Shown here one piece after another: positions 44,341 through 52,313 of a stretch of DNA of 64,000 nucleotides. Under the pieces are notes generated by a model that ran no database searches, was not told the DNA's origin, and saw only the letters and a program-made list of their open reading frames with translations. Source of the DNA: Paenibacillus sp. GM2 (GTDB lineage: Bacteria; Bacillota; Bacilli; Paenibacillales; Paenibacillaceae); the NCBI RefSeq assembly GCF_900069005.2, contig NZ_LN831279.1, positions 2,620,269-2,684,268 of the forward strand, in the 5' to 3' direction. Every line of letters starts with the position of its first letter. The stretch's first letter is position 1. The position numbers and the translations under genes were made by a program.

Positions 44341-44595
44341 TTATATTTCATAGAATGTTTTAAGCTCGGCCTCTATCGCTTGTTTGATCAGCAGGAGGCA
44401 TTCCTCCGATGTCCTGGCAAACACCTTGCTCCCATTTACCATCGCATAAGGTCTTGCTCGGCACATTCCGCAGAAATTGAGGCAATCCGTTCGCATAACG
44501 GCGATCTCCGGATACTCTTCCTCCAACTGCTCCAAATCCAGCATACTGAGCAGATTATTGCTGCATACCTCTACGACAACGATGCCCATTCCCAC
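44341..44595 (-). CDS. DUF1450 family protein (YuzB, UPF0349)
   Basis: Protein of 84 aa matching YuzB: VVVEVCSNNLL at the N-terminus and DCLNFCGMCRARPYAMVNG in the middle. Four cysteines in a thioredoxin-like ferredoxin arrangement (C, then C-x3-C-x2-C) suggest redox or Fe-S binding; function unknown. GTG at 44595 has AGGGGTGA seven bases upstream. Confidence 0.88.
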   Translation of the reverse strand: MGMGIVVVEVCSNNLLSMLDLEQLEEEYPEIAVMRTDCLNFCGMCRARPYAMVNGSKVFARTSEECLLLIKQAIEAELKTFYEI

Positions 44596-44750
44596 TTTTT
44601 TTCACCCCTGCTTATAAGATTACCTTGAACGAGCATAATACATAGATGAATGACGATGATGAAAATGCCTGTTCGACCAATCATTATGAGGAACGAATCC
44701 CTCTTTGTCAATGGAAGGCGATGAATTAATATACTTACCATACATATATG

Positions 44751-44779
44751 TTGACTAAGTATCTAAGTAGCTATATAAT
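44751..44779 (+). promoter_or_regulatory. Sigma-A promoter of sodA
   Basis: TTGACT (44751-44756), 17-base spacer, TATAAT (44774-44779). Confidence 0.75.
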
Positions 44780-44836
44780 AAGAACTGTCGGAAATGACAA
44801 TGACGCTACATATTAACTAGAGAGGATGATTTACCC

Positions 44837-45451
44837 ATGGCACATCAATTACCTGCACTTCCTTATGCAAACAATGCACTCGAGCCTCATATCGATGAAC
44901 AGACTATGATGATTCACCATGATCGTCACCATAATACGTATGTAACTAACCTGAACGCTGCTCTGGAATCTGCTCCTGAGCTTCAATCCAAATCCGTTGA
45001 AGAATTGATCGCGGATCTGGATAGCGTACCTGAGAGCATACGTACTGCAGTTCGTAACAACGGCGGCGGCCATGCTAACCACTCCCTATTCTGGGAAGTC
45101 ATCGGCCCTAACGGCGGCGGCCAGCCTTCCGGCAAGCTCGCTGACGCAATCAACAACGAATTGGGCGGCTTTGACAAATTCAAGGAAGACTTCTCCAAAG
45201 CGGCCACAACTCGTTTTGGCAGTGGCTGGGCTTTCCTTGCTGTAGATAACGGCAAATTGTCCGTGTACAGCCTGCCTAACCAAGACTCCCCAATCATGGA
45301 AGGCAAGACTCCGATTCTTGGCCTTGATGTATGGGAGCATGCTTACTATTTGAAATATCAGAACAAACGTCCTGATTACATCTCTGCTTTCTTCAACGTC
45401 ATCAACTGGGCAGAAGTTGAAAAACGTTACGAAGCTGCTTTGAACAAATAA
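44837..45451 (+). CDS. sodA: Manganese superoxide dismutase
   Basis: Protein of 204 aa, cytosolic, without signal peptide. Metal ligands: His in [13 protein letters not shown] (near 27), His in [13 protein letters not shown] (near 82), and Asp/His in [12 protein letters not shown] (near 165-169). [10 protein letters not shown] after the second ligand is typical of Mn-type enzymes. GAGAGGATG precedes the start. Monocistronic with its own promoter and terminator. Confidence 0.97.
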   Translation: MAHQLPALPYANNALEPHIDEQTMMIHHDRHHNTYVTNLNAALESAPELQSKSVEELIADLDSVPESIRTAVRNNGGGHANHSLFWEVIGPNGGGQPSGKLADAINNELGGFDKFKEDFSKAATTRFGSGWAFLAVDNGKLSVYSLPNQDSPIMEGKTPILGLDVWEHAYYLKYQNKRPDYISAFFNVINWAEVEKRYEAALNK

Positions 45452-45482
45452 TAACTTTTCAGCGTAAAATAGCTTTAATCAT

Positions 45483-45525
45483 AGGGTGTCCTTAAGTCAT
45501 AAAATTGACTAAGGGCACCCTTTTC
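45483..45525 (+). terminator. sodA terminator
   Basis: AGGGTG-CCTTA-GTCA pairs with TGACTAAGG-CACCCT, followed by TTTT. Confidence 0.82.
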
Positions 45526-45628
45526 GTATCCCCCATTTCATAAAAAAAAGAGATTGGCCTCATTCGATCACAAGGCTCCCTTGAATTCACAGCGGGCACC
45601 AAATTTACAATCTTCCTATTTTCGTCAA

Positions 45629-45658
45629 TTGAAGTCCATTCTGGTTAAAGTTTATAAT
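45629..45658 (+). promoter_or_regulatory. Probable promoter of the POT permease gene
   Basis: TTGAAG, 18-base spacer, TATAAT. Confidence 0.55.
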
Positions 45659-45713
45659 AAACATTACGACTTCATTTTTATCCGCTTTACAAACATCATA
45701 GAGGAGAGTTGTT

Positions 45714-47204
45714 ATGTCGAACATGGATAAAGAGAAGGTAGTGCAGAGTGTCCCTCAAACAGGATTTTTCGGACATCCTAAAGGCCTCTTCACCCTTTTC
45801 TTCACCGAATTTTGGGAGCGTTTCTCGTATTATGGGATGAGAGCAATCCTGGTGTATTTTATGTACTATGAAGTTACTGCAGGTGGATTAGGGCTTCCAC
45901 AAGATATTGCCCTGGCGATTATGTCCATCTACGGATCGCTTGTTTACATGTCCGGAATTATCGGAGGCTGGCTCGCCGACCAGGTGATCGGTACCTCCAA
46001 GGCCGTGTTCTATGGCGGAGTATTCATCATGATGGGCCATATCCTGCTGGCTATACCGGGAAATATAGCACTGTTCTTTATTGCCATGGTTCTGATCGTA
46101 TTAGGTACAGGTATGTTAAAACCTAACGTATCCAGTCAGGTCGGAGAAATTTATAGTGAGCAGGATAACCGTCGTGATGCAGGTTTTAGTATTTTCTATA
46201 TGGGAATTAATCTGGGAAGCTTCTTGTCCCCGCTCATTATAGGTACCGTTGGAATGAAGAACTTCCATCTTGGCTTCGGCCTTGCAGGGGTAGGGATGTT
46301 CATCGGTCTGATCCTGTATGTGACAACTCGCAAGAAAAACCTGGGGCTGGCTGGTACAAGCGTTGTTAACCCCTTATCCTCCAAAGGAAGAAAGAAAGTG
46401 TTCACCAGGATCGGCATTGGCATCGTCGTTGTTGGCATCTTGATTGCTGTTACAATCCCGCTAGGCATTCTCACATTTGCTACGTTTATCAAACTGGTTG
46501 GTATCTTGGGTATCCTTATACCTACCCTTTACTTTGTATTTATGTATCGTAGTCCGAAGACAACAAATGTGGAGCGTTTGCGGCTCATCGCTTATATTCC
46601 GTTGTTTATTGCATCGATTATGTTCTGGGCAATTCAAGAGCAAGGGGCAACCATCCTGGCAAATTATGCGGACAAGCGTACACAGCTGGATTTTGCAGGC
46701 ATCCATATCTCACCTGCTTGGTTCCAATCACTGAATCCACTTTTTATTATTACGTTAGCCCCGGTATTTGCATGGATCTGGATGAAGCTTGGTCAACGTC
46801 AACCCACGATTCCGCAAAAATTTTCTCTGGGATTGCTATTTGCTGGTTTATCGTTCTTAATCATCTTACTGCCAGCTTACTTCGGCGGAGCCAATTCCTT
46901 GGTAAACCCGCTGTGGCTAGTACTTAGCTACTTCGTCGTCGTTATCGGCGAATTATGCTTGTCACCGGTTGGCCTGTCCGCAACTACAAAGCTGGCACCT
47001 GCTGCGTTCTCAGCGCAAACGATGAGCTTATGGTTCCTGTCAAATGCAGCTGCGCAAGCGATCAACGCTCAGATCGTCAAATTCTATACACCCGAGACTG
47101 AAATGATGTACTTTGGTGTCATTGGTGGAGCTGCGTTAGTATTAAGCCTCTTATTGTTCATGCTGACTCCCAAGATTCAAAGCTATATGAAAGGGATAAA
47201 ATAG
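45714..47204 (+). CDS. POT/PTR family proton-coupled di-/tripeptide transporter
   Basis: Permease of 496 aa with 12-14 hydrophobic helices. The E-x-x-E-R-F-x-Y-Y-G motif in helix 1 (FTEFWERFSYYGMRA, residues 28-42), the PTR2 signature after helix 4-5 (GTGMLKPNVSSQVGEIY) and GINLGSFLSPLI place it in the DtpT group. It imports small peptides with protons. GAGGAGAG precedes the ATG. Single gene with its own promoter and a bidirectional terminator. Confidence 0.94.
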   Translation: MSNMDKEKVVQSVPQTGFFGHPKGLFTLFFTEFWERFSYYGMRAILVYFMYYEVTAGGLGLPQDIALAIMSIYGSLVYMSGIIGGWLADQVIGTSKAVFYGGVFIMMGHILLAIPGNIALFFIAMVLIVLGTGMLKPNVSSQVGEIYSEQDNRRDAGFSIFYMGINLGSFLSPLIIGTVGMKNFHLGFGLAGVGMFIGLILYVTTRKKNLGLAGTSVVNPLSSKGRKKVFTRIGIGIVVVGILIAVTIPLGILTFATFIKLVGILGILIPTLYFVFMYRSPKTTNVERLRLIAYIPLFIASIMFWAIQEQGATILANYADKRTQLDFAGIHISPAWFQSLNPLFIITLAPVFAWIWMKLGQRQPTIPQKFSLGLLFAGLSFLIILLPAYFGGANSLVNPLWLVLSYFVVVIGELCLSPVGLSATTKLAPAAFSAQTMSLWFLSNAAAQAINAQIVKFYTPETEMMYFGVIGGAALVLSLLLFMLTPKIQSYMKGIK

Positions 47205-47260
47205 CGAACCCATCTCTATATTTGTGAAAAATTTTACATTCTTAATTTCTGATTAGAATA

Positions 47261-47305
47261 AAAAATAACCGTCAGATGGATTTTCCCTGAACGGTTATTT
47301 TTTAT
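47261..47305. terminator. Bidirectional terminator
   Basis: AATAACCGT and ACGGTTATT stem with A and T tracts on both sides. Confidence 0.8.
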
Positions 47306-48328
47306 TCAATTCAGTTCTCTGACAGATTTACGAATTACAAGGGTAGACGGGACGAAGACTCGCATCATCTCCCGATTTCGTCCAGAAACAGATAACAGAA
47401 GTTCAGCAGCTGCTTGGCACATCTTCTCCTTCTCCACATGCACGGTTGTCACCTGCAGCTCCGGCATCGCCGGGTATTGCAGATCGTCGTATCCGACAAT
47501 GGAGATCTGCTCAGGGACAGAGATTCCACGCTCCTGTAGAAGTCCCGCCAATATATAAGCGATCCGATCATTGCCGCAGAAGAATCCACTGGGCACCCGG
47601 TCCAGCCCATCTAGCCAGTCCGCGATTTCGCGCCTTGTCTCGTCATATCCTTGAGACTCTGTCAGACAATATTCGCTACTCACAGATAGCCTGTGATCTC
47701 GCATCGCCTTCCAATAACCAAACCAGCGTTCTTCGTGACTCGTCGTCAGATTAGTCGGACCGATGAAGCCAATCTCGCGATGCCCGGCGGCAATCAATAC
47801 GGAGGTCGCTTCGTAGGCCCCCTCGATATTAGCCGATGTGACTGTTGGGCAGGGCAGATCCCGGTAATAGGAGTCCAGCATCACTAATGGGACCTCCATA
47901 TCCCATACGAGACGTGCATAGTTCTTCTCCACGATTCCGAACAAAATAATGCCGCGATAAGAAATTTCCGATACCAGCCTCGGCAACTTCAGACCGGCCT
48001 CCATCTCTTCATCGATCGGAGCTACGATCGCATTATATCCCCTGCTGCGGATGCTCTTCTCCAGGCCCCAGATCATATCGTGAAAAAATTGAAAATGATC
48101 GTTGTCCTGATAGCTCATAATCCGTTCGGGAACAAACACTATTATATTATTGCCCGCCTCTTCGGCGGCAAATTGACCGTAGCCAAGCTCCTTTGCGGCC
48201 TGCAGCACTTTATAACGCGTCGCATCGCTTATTCCCTTTTTATTCATCAAGGCCAGAGATACTGCATTTTTGGATATATTAAGCTTATCCGCAATATCCT
48301 GCATCGATATTTTCTTTTTTCTGGCCAA
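47306..48328 (-). CDS. LacI family transcriptional regulator
   Basis: Protein of 340 aa with N-terminal LacI helix-turn-helix (ISMQDIADKLNISKNAVSLAL) and a type 1 periplasmic-binding effector domain (SIVGYDDLQYP near residue 280). The TTG start is backed by AAAGGAATG. The gene is divergent from glcK-manA, whose upstream region holds a 9-base tandem repeat, so it is probably their local regulator responding to a hexose or its phosphate. The inducer is unknown. Confidence 0.88.
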   Translation of the reverse strand: MARKKKISMQDIADKLNISKNAVSLALMNKKGISDATRYKVLQAAKELGYGQFAAEEAGNNIIVFVPERIMSYQDNDHFQFFHDMIWGLEKSIRSRGYNAIVAPIDEEMEAGLKLPRLVSEISYRGIILFGIVEKNYARLVWDMEVPLVMLDSYYRDLPCPTVTSANIEGAYEATSVLIAAGHREIGFIGPTNLTTSHEERWFGYWKAMRDHRLSVSSEYCLTESQGYDETRREIADWLDGLDRVPSGFFCGNDRIAYILAGLLQERGISVPEQISIVGYDDLQYPAMPELQVTTVHVEKEKMCQAAAELLLSVSGRNREMMRVFVPSTLVIRKSVRELN

Positions 48329-48389
48329 TTGTTTTCATTCCTTTCAAAACATGCTAAACTAAACCTAAATATACTTTACAAAATTACAG

Positions 48390-48407
48390 TTTGTCAAGTT
48401 TGTCAAG
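48390..48407. repeat. Tandem TTTGTCAAG repeat upstream of glcK
   Basis: Two adjacent copies of TTTGTCAAG, 30 bases before the glcK start and inside the divergent lacI-glcK spacer; a candidate regulator site. Confidence 0.4.
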
Positions 48408-48436
48408 TTATCATTTCATCTAATGGAGGAATAGCT

Positions 48437-49354
48437 TTGGATTACGCAATTGGTATCGACATTGGTGGAACCAAGACCGCTCTCGGAATTATCGATCCGT
48501 CAGGCCAGGTTCTTGCAAAGACTTCCCTTCCTACCGATCACTCGGTAACGCCTCATGTCATGGTGGACAGAATGGCGGCAGCCATCAAGCAGCTGCTGAT
48601 GGAGCATCAAGTGGAAGAGTCGAATATTCTTGGAATTGGCATAGGCGCCCCAGGCCCTTTGAATACGCAAAAAGGTGAAATTACCGCTCCGCCTAATCTG
48701 AAGGGCTGGTGGGACTTCCCGATCGTAGCATCGTTACAGCGCCATTTTAGCTGCAAGATGGCCTTTGAGAATGATGCGACTGCAGCAGCTCTAGCGGAGA
48801 AATGGCTCGGTGCTGCTAAGGATGCTGAGCATTTCGTATTTATCACGATTAGCACAGGCATCGGCGCGGGTATCTTTAGCCATGGCAGACTGATTACCGG
48901 AGCTACCGGGAATGCCGGTGATGTTGGTCACTTTGTCATTGACCCTTCGGCAGGAACATGTGTATGCGGCCAGCAAGGCTGCTGGGAATATGTAGCCTCC
49001 GGCACGGCCATTGCCAGACAGGCTTCAGCGTTGCTGGGACGCGAGATCACTTCCAAAGAAGTGTTTGCGCTCGCCGCAGAGGGACATCCAGAGATGAAGG
49101 CGCTAGTCAATCGAGTATTCCGTTATATAGGAATTGGCTGTGTCACCCTGATCAACACGCTCGATCCGGAGAAGCTGGTCATCGGCGGAGGGGTCTCGCA
49201 AATCGGCGAGCCGCTCTTTAGCGCCGTCAGAGATTATGTGTCCAAATATGCGCTGAACCCATCAGGACGCAGTACTCCGATTGTCCCTGCCGCTTTGCTG
49301 CAGGATGCCGGATTGATCGGAGCCGCAGCCCTGATCCATGTTGATTACAAATAA
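48437..49354 (+). CDS. glcK: ROK family glucokinase
   Basis: Protein of 305 aa. ATP site AIGIDIGGTKTALGI at the N-terminus, catalytic Asp in FENDATAAALAEKW near residue 115, and the ROK zinc motif CVCGQQGCWEYVASG near 175. The TTG start is chosen because GGAGG lies seven bases upstream and the protein then starts exactly at the domain; the longer open frame upstream is antisense to the regulator gene. Phosphorylates glucose. Co-transcribed with manA. Confidence 0.92.
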   Translation: MDYAIGIDIGGTKTALGIIDPSGQVLAKTSLPTDHSVTPHVMVDRMAAAIKQLLMEHQVEESNILGIGIGAPGPLNTQKGEITAPPNLKGWWDFPIVASLQRHFSCKMAFENDATAAALAEKWLGAAKDAEHFVFITISTGIGAGIFSHGRLITGATGNAGDVGHFVIDPSAGTCVCGQQGCWEYVASGTAIARQASALLGREITSKEVFALAAEGHPEMKALVNRVFRYIGIGCVTLINTLDPEKLVIGGGVSQIGEPLFSAVRDYVSKYALNPSGRSTPIVPAALLQDAGLIGAAALIHVDYK

Positions 49355-49405
49355 ATATCATTGCTTCACCATTTCAATCATAGCTAAAAAGGAGAGCATA
49401 ACACG

Positions 49406-50350
49406 ATGAATGAACCTATTTTTCTTCAACCGGTATTTCAAGAACGGATTTGGGGAGGCCAGAAGCTGAAGCAATTGTTCGGCTATGACATCCCTTATGA
49501 ACGCACTGGTGAATGCTGGGCAGTCTCCGCTCATCCCAATGGCCAGAGTATCGTAAACAGCGGCCCTTACCAAGGGATGACACTTGGTGAGTTGTGGACC
49601 TCCCATCCGGAGCTGTTCAATTCCTCTTCCACCGTCTTCCCGCTGCTCACAAAGCTGTTGGACGCTTCTGACGATCTTTCTGTTCAGGTTCACCCTAACG
49701 ATGCCTATGCAGGCGTTCATGAAAATGGAGAACTTGGCAAGACAGAATGCTGGTATATTGTCGCTGCTGAGCCGGGCGCATGCATCATTTACGGTCATGA
49801 AGCGAAGACGAAGCTGGAGCTGGAGTCGATGATCGCAGCAGGGAATTGGGATGCTCTCTTGACTAAGGTCCCTGTAAAAGCCGGCGACTTCTTCTATGTA
49901 CCTAGCGGTACAATCCATGCATTAGGCAAAGGCATTGTCGTGCTGGAGACACAGCAAAGCTCGGATACAACCTATCGCGTCTATGACTATGACCGTAAAG
50001 ATAAGGATGGCAACACCCGTGAGCTTCATCTGGAGAAGGCTATCGACGTAACTACTGTCCCACAAGCCTACCAAGCCGTATCCTATGACACGAAGGAAAT
50101 CGAAAATGGCGTCATTACAACCTTTGTTTCCAACTCCTTCTTCACCGTAGAGAAATGGAATGTTGACGGCAAAGCCAGCTTCCCGGAAGCCAAGCAATAT
50201 ACGATCTGCAGTGTAATTGATGGTCATGGCGAGTTGTCCATCAACGGACAAAGTTATCCTTTGGCCAAGGGAGATCATTTCATTCTTCCTATCTCTTCAG
50301 GTGACTTTCAATTGAATGGCAAGCTTGAGCTGATTATCTCTCACGAGTAA
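49406..50350 (+). CDS. manA: Mannose-6-phosphate isomerase, class I
   Basis: Zn-dependent cupin-type isomerase of 314 aa converting mannose-6-phosphate to fructose-6-phosphate. Family motifs: FQERIWGG near residue 13, SVQVHPND with metal His near 97, GKTECWYIV near 112 and VPSGTIHALGKG near 170. AAAGGAGAG upstream. Second gene of the glcK-manA unit (51-base gap), which points to hexose catabolism. Confidence 0.94.
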   Translation: MNEPIFLQPVFQERIWGGQKLKQLFGYDIPYERTGECWAVSAHPNGQSIVNSGPYQGMTLGELWTSHPELFNSSSTVFPLLTKLLDASDDLSVQVHPNDAYAGVHENGELGKTECWYIVAAEPGACIIYGHEAKTKLELESMIAAGNWDALLTKVPVKAGDFFYVPSGTIHALGKGIVVLETQQSSDTTYRVYDYDRKDKDGNTRELHLEKAIDVTTVPQAYQAVSYDTKEIENGVITTFVSNSFFTVEKWNVDGKASFPEAKQYTICSVIDGHGELSINGQSYPLAKGDHFILPISSGDFQLNGKLELIISHE

Positions 50351-50379
50351 TTGGGGCACGCAGTTCTAAAAACAGCACA

Positions 50380-50427
50380 AACGGCCAAGCCTTCCGTCCC
50401 CGGATTAGCTTGGCCGTTCTTCTTTTT
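50380..50427 (+). terminator. glcK-manA terminator
   Basis: ACGGCCAAGC-TCCG pairs with CGGA-GCTTGGCCGT, then T-rich. Confidence 0.85.
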
Positions 50428-50449
50428 GCAAGTGGGAATAAATGAAGCT

Positions 50450-50965
50450 CTAAGCAAGATATCGTTCGTTAATGATATTCAGATGATGGATCGCATGGCC
50501 GGCAATAATATAGCCTAGCGAACGTGCCGAGCCTTCTCCTCCGCCATAATGACCCCTACGCTGCCAGGCTGTCTCATCCAGCCCGCGTATCAGCGACAAG
50601 GTAGCCTTTCTGACGTTCTGAAAGTCCTCTAGCAGTTCCCCCAGCGTGAATCGATCGAAGCCAGCATTACTTACAAATAGCTGCTCCTCAAAGCCCGGCA
50701 GCGGCGTTGTGTCGCCTCTGGCGATCCGAAGCAGCCGGTAGCTCATAATGCGTTCGGTATCGGCCATATGCCCGATCACTTCCTTAAGACTCCATTTGCC
50801 TTCAGCATAGCGATATGCTCCCTGCTCCTCAGTAACGGAAGCAAGCTGATCGACGATTTGCGAGCTCTGTTCCTTTAATAATTCCAATAGATTACCTTCC
50901 GGTACCAGATTCACATACACCTGAAAATGGGGTAAAAATTCCTCAGATTTGGGTCTCGACAACAT
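50450..50965 (-). CDS. DinB family protein
   Basis: Four-helix-bundle protein of 171 aa of the DinB/YfiT group. The metal-binding His triad is seen as VIGHMADTE near residue 65 and AGHAIHHLNII near 155. Relatives include thiol transferases (bacillithiol S-transferases) and unknowns; given bacillithiol genes elsewhere in the window, a BST-type role is possible but not shown. GGGAGG precedes the ATG. Confidence 0.85.
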   Translation of the reverse strand: MLSRPKSEEFLPHFQVYVNLVPEGNLLELLKEQSSQIVDQLASVTEEQGAYRYAEGKWSLKEVIGHMADTERIMSYRLLRIARGDTTPLPGFEEQLFVSNAGFDRFTLGELLEDFQNVRKATLSLIRGLDETAWQRRGHYGGGEGSARSLGYIIAGHAIHHLNIINERYLA

Positions 50966-50992
50966 ACGGTAATCCTCCCTTTAATTCATTCT

Positions 50993-51205
50993 TTAATCTT
51001 CCCAAACATCATCCATTAATCTCTGGATCTCCTTGCTTCTTGCCTCGGTCTTCTGCCTATTCGTCAGCCATAAGCCATCCTTCCATTCTACAACGTCTCC
51101 CGGCTTCACTTCCTTGCCGACCTGGCTGCACGGAACATTCCTCATTTGCCCCTCTACTTCAATCCGGCATACGTCTTCCTCAAAGCCTTCAACGATCCCA
51201 ATCAT
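50993..51205 (-). CDS. DUF3006 family protein
   Basis: Protein of 70 aa matching DUF3006: GIVEGFEEDVCRIEVEGQMRNVP, then GDVVEWKDG. A small beta-barrel-like protein of unknown role that is regularly encoded directly after secreted MBL hydrolases. Here it begins seven bases after the stop of the MBL gene, and its AAAGGTGA ribosome binding site contains that stop, so translation is probably coupled. Confidence 0.85.
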   Translation of the reverse strand: MIGIVEGFEEDVCRIEVEGQMRNVPCSQVGKEVKPGDVVEWKDGLWLTNRQKTEARSKEIQRLMDDVWED

Positions 51206-51212
51206 GACCGTG

Positions 51213-52154
51213 TCACCTTTCCGTCGTAATATAATACTTCATTCCATCGGAGGCTATCTCGATATTCCCTTGTAAATCGTTGCGATATACGTCTACCTTC
51301 TGCTTTGCCAGACGGTCCAGTATCGCTTGCTTCGGATGACCATAGCTGTTGTCTGCTCCTACCTGGATTACGGCATACTTCGGCTTGACCCGCTTCAAGA
51401 AGGCCAGCGTCGTCGAGGACTTGGAACCATGATGACCGACCAGCATGACATCTGCCTGCAGTTCTCTTCCGGATGACAGCATAGCCTGCTCACTCTCCCG
51501 CTCGGCATCGCCGGTAAGCAGGTAGGAGCTATTGCCGTATGTAATGCGAACTACTGCACTCATGTTGTTCGTATCATCACTGATTGTTACGGGTGCCACC
51601 ATCTCGCTGCTTACTTCTTCGTCCCAGTCGAGGTTCACGCCAGCCTTGGCCGTCTTCACCTTCAGCCCCTTATTTTTGATTGATCTAAGAAGCGATTCAT
51701 AGGTTTTTGTATTGGACTGAATCTTTGGCATATAGACGGCGCCAACTTCGAAATTGTCAATCACTCGATCAAGGCCGCCAATGTGGTCCGCATCCGGGTG
51801 CGTTCCGATCACGATATCCAGATGATCAATCCCATAGGTGTGCAGGCTATCAACCATTTGCTGTTCACGGTCATTATTCCCCGCATCAATCAGCATCGTC
51901 TTGCCGCTTGGACTAATCAGGAGCTGCGAAGCTCCCTGCCCTACATCTAGGAATATGACCCGCAGGCGCCCTTCATTCTCCCCCGCCTGCGTCGATACGG
52001 AAGATGAGTCCGTCGGACCAAGCCAATCCTGCCAGCCGCCCTCCAGCAAATAAAACCCGATAAAGACAGCCAGCAGAACCACGATGACGCTATTTCTTGG
52101 TGTGCTGCTTTTTGACTTGCTTCTGGACTTGCCTTTTGTAGTGCGTTTTGCCAT
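51213..52154 (-). CDS. Membrane-anchored ComEC/Rec2-like MBL hydrolase
   Basis: Protein of 313 aa. A basic N-terminus (MAKRTTKGKSRSKSKS) and one hydrophobic helix (SVIVVLLAVFIGFYLL) anchor it, with the enzyme domain outside. The MBL core has THPDADHIGGLD near residue 135, LTGDAERESE near 230 and GHHGSKSST near 255, typical of the nuclease-like domain of ComEC. It may degrade extracellular DNA or phospholipid-type substrates. ATG at 52154 is preferred with AAAGGAA upstream; an ATG at 52199 is possible. Confidence 0.85.
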   Translation of the reverse strand: MAKRTTKGKSRSKSKSSTPRNSVIVVLLAVFIGFYLLEGGWQDWLGPTDSSSVSTQAGENEGRLRVIFLDVGQGASQLLISPSGKTMLIDAGNNDREQQMVDSLHTYGIDHLDIVIGTHPDADHIGGLDRVIDNFEVGAVYMPKIQSNTKTYESLLRSIKNKGLKVKTAKAGVNLDWDEEVSSEMVAPVTISDDTNNMSAVVRITYGNSSYLLTGDAERESEQAMLSSGRELQADVMLVGHHGSKSSTTLAFLKRVKPKYAVIQVGADNSYGHPKQAILDRLAKQKVDVYRNDLQGNIEIASDGMKYYITTER

Positions 52155-52267
52155 TGTTGTACAATTCCTTTGCTTTACATAGTTCGTTATTGTGTTCATG
52201 TTATGAAATAGAACATTTGTTCCTTAATTATATGCCAAGGTCAAACCTGAATCAACCAGGAATGTAA

Positions 52268-52302
52268 AAGAACCGCCCTGGAATTTTCCAAGGCGGCTCT
52301 GT
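52268..52302 (-). terminator. Terminator of the Big_2 surface protein gene
   Basis: AGA-CCGCC-TGGAA pairs with TTCCA-GGCGG-TCT. Confidence 0.75.
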
Positions 52303-52313
52303 AAATAAATTAA

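Noticed and set aside
48080-48436. N-terminal extension of the glucokinase reading frame
   Set aside because: It is antisense to the LacI-type gene; the TTG at 48437 has a proper ribosome binding site and gives the family length.
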